Assembly (NCBI GenBank): GCA_934667865.1
Contig: CAKUMR010000059.1
Span: 1 to 6,983 of the forward strand
Length of the DNA: 6,983 nt
Direction of reading: 5' to 3'
Origin: an uncultured Oscillospiraceae bacterium
Lineage (GTDB): Bacteria > Bacillota_A > Clostridia > Oscillospirales > Oscillospiraceae
The position numbers and the translations under genes are program-made. The notes beneath the pieces are model-generated. The model worked only from the letters and a program-made list of their open reading frames with translations. It did not search any database and was not told where the DNA came from. This document shows, in pieces, positions 6,679 to 6,983 of this stretch (position 1 is the stretch's first letter; every line of letters begins with the position of its first letter).

Positions 6679-6703
6679 CGGAACGCTCAAGAGCGTTCCC
6701 TAC
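6679..6703 (-). repeat. TCTTGA-centred hairpin element, copy 2 (inverted)
   Basis: On the plus strand GGAACGC (6680-6686) pairs with GCGTTCC (6693-6699) around TCAAGA, then CCCTAC. Its complement begins GTAGGGAA and has TCTTGA at the centre, so it is the same 25-nt element as copy 1 in reverse. It differs from copy 1 at four positions, which form two compensated base pairs. Confidence 0.8.
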
Positions 6704-6814
6704 AGGTGCGGACGAGATTTTGAATTATTACGTAAAAAACGATATTCTCCAGATGTAGGGTGCGGTCTTGACCGCACCGCTGGTGGCAGTTTCGTTATCG
6801 CGGGTGCCTGCACG
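6702..6814 (+). repeat. Degenerate tandem unit, copy 2
   Basis: This is the second copy of the unit starting at 6589, offset by 113 bp. It differs in having about 23 extra bases (6735-6757) between ATTACGTA and the GGG of its hairpin, and in lacking the inverted hairpin after its right block. A different repeat begins shortly after it. Confidence 0.75.
6755..6779 (+). repeat. TCTTGA-centred hairpin element, copy 3
   Basis: GTAGGG start; the stem GGTGCGG (6759-6765) pairs with CCGCACC (6772-6778) around TCTTGA. It differs from copy 1 at three positions in each arm, and all three changes are compensated, so pairing is kept while sequence is not. Confidence 0.8.
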
Positions 6815-6827
6815 GAGGAACCAGCCC

Positions 6828-6876
6828 AAAGCCTCCCCTGTGCAAGGGGAGGTGGCGCGAAGCGCCGGAGAGGTTG
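6828..6876. repeat. GC-rich two-hairpin palindromic repeat
   Basis: First hairpin: CCTCCCC (6832-6838) with GGGGAGG (6846-6852). Second hairpin: GGCGC (6854-6858) with GCGCC (6862-6866) around GAA. The layout AAAGCCTCCCC...GGGGAGGTGGC...GCCGGAGAGGTTG resembles an interspersed repeat I recall as frequent in Oscillospiraceae and relatives. Only one copy is visible here, so the repeat status rests on recall. Confidence 0.6.
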
Positions 6877-6918
6877 ACAGAGCAATCCGTTAAATGGCAA
6901 AAAATAACAATCCCCCCA

Positions 6919-6933
6919 GTCAGCTTCGCTGAC
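6919..6933. repeat. Short perfect hairpin GTCAGC/GCTGAC
   Basis: GTCAGC (6919-6924) pairs with GCTGAC (6928-6933) around TTC, preceded by AATCCCCCC. The 'CCC-CAGTCAGCTTCGCTGACAG' layout resembles the opposite end of the clostridial repeat type seen at 6828-6876. The two may bound one composite element in inverted arrangement. No T-tract follows. Confidence 0.5.
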
Positions 6934-6970
6934 AGTTCTCGCTGCGGCTCGGTCACGGCGCGGCTCTGAT

Positions 6971-6983
6971 ATGCCACCGGCAT
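6971..6983. repeat. Dyad cut by right edge
   Basis: ATGCC (6971-6975) pairs with GGCAT (6979-6983) around ACC, ending exactly at the window edge. The preceding GAT suggests that the dyad may extend to ATATGCC/GGCATAT outside the window. Confidence 0.4.

Larger units (their letters stand above)
6554..6983. other. Gene-free tract made mostly of short repeats
   Basis: No reading frame in these 430 bases has a plausible start, ribosome site and protein-like composition. The tract is built from degenerate tandem units (to about 6814), three hairpin elements with a TCTTGA centre, a GC-rich two-hairpin element (6828-6876), and further dyads near the right edge. Repeat density and the lack of genes suggest an accumulation site for small, non-coding repeated elements downstream of the operon. 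Confidence 0.75.

Noticed and set aside
6589..6814. CRISPR array
   Set aside because: Only two or three diverged units of about 113 bp, with no short identical repeats and no regular unique spacers.
6626..6877. 83-codon plus-strand frame in the repeat tract
   Set aside because: It spans the hairpin elements and two repeat families, with no ribosome site and no protein-like pattern.
6874..6902. TTGACA as a promoter -35 box
   Set aside because: No -10 box at a 16-18 bp distance (GCAAAA there), and no gene downstream within the window.

Overview
The window looks like chromosomal core sequence from a GC-rich anaerobic Firmicute, most likely an Oscillospiraceae/Ruminococcaceae-type gut clostridium. 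Reasons: Shine-Dalgarno sites of the AAAGGAG type, a clostridial two-OB-fold SSB-like gene, a YfmF/YfmH M16 peptidase pair next to lgt, and clusters of short palindromic repeats at the end that resemble repeats recalled from that group. The taxonomic call is inference; no rRNA or marker gene was available.

Layout. Minus strand, read right to left: a convincing promoter (2527-2555) drives prmA (TTG start at 2498), followed 24 bp later by a membrane-anchored protein related to the DUF4015 putative glycosidase family (1511-495). A 13-bp hairpin (454-486) just after its stop probably ends this operon. A separate short promoter (about 421-450) then serves a gene running off the left edge, an SSB-like protein with tandem OB folds (start 391). 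Plus strand, divergent from prmA: a TATAAT promoter (2594-2621) starts a compact operon, yfmF (2647-3912), yfmH (3909-5192), lgt (5189-6055) and a small acidic helical protein (6074-6496). The first three genes overlap by 4 bp each, and the operon ends at a strong intrinsic terminator (6518-6553).

How the genes work together. YfmF lacks the zinc site but keeps the Arg/Tyr segment; YfmH has the zinc site but not that segment. The two probably form one composite peptidase. Lgt lipidates prolipoproteins in the membrane. PrmA methylates ribosomal protein L11. The roles of the membrane-anchored GH-like protein and of the small helical protein are unknown.

The last 430 bp (6554-6983) contain no credible gene. 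They hold several layers of repeats. The most striking are three copies of a 25-nt element, two direct and one inverted, that share the outer bases and a TCTTGA centre while their stem bases differ in fully compensated pairs. They sit within a degenerate tandem repeat of about 110 bp and are followed by two further palindromic repeat types. This is the part most worth a second look; the rest is ordinary, well-conserved housekeeping sequence.
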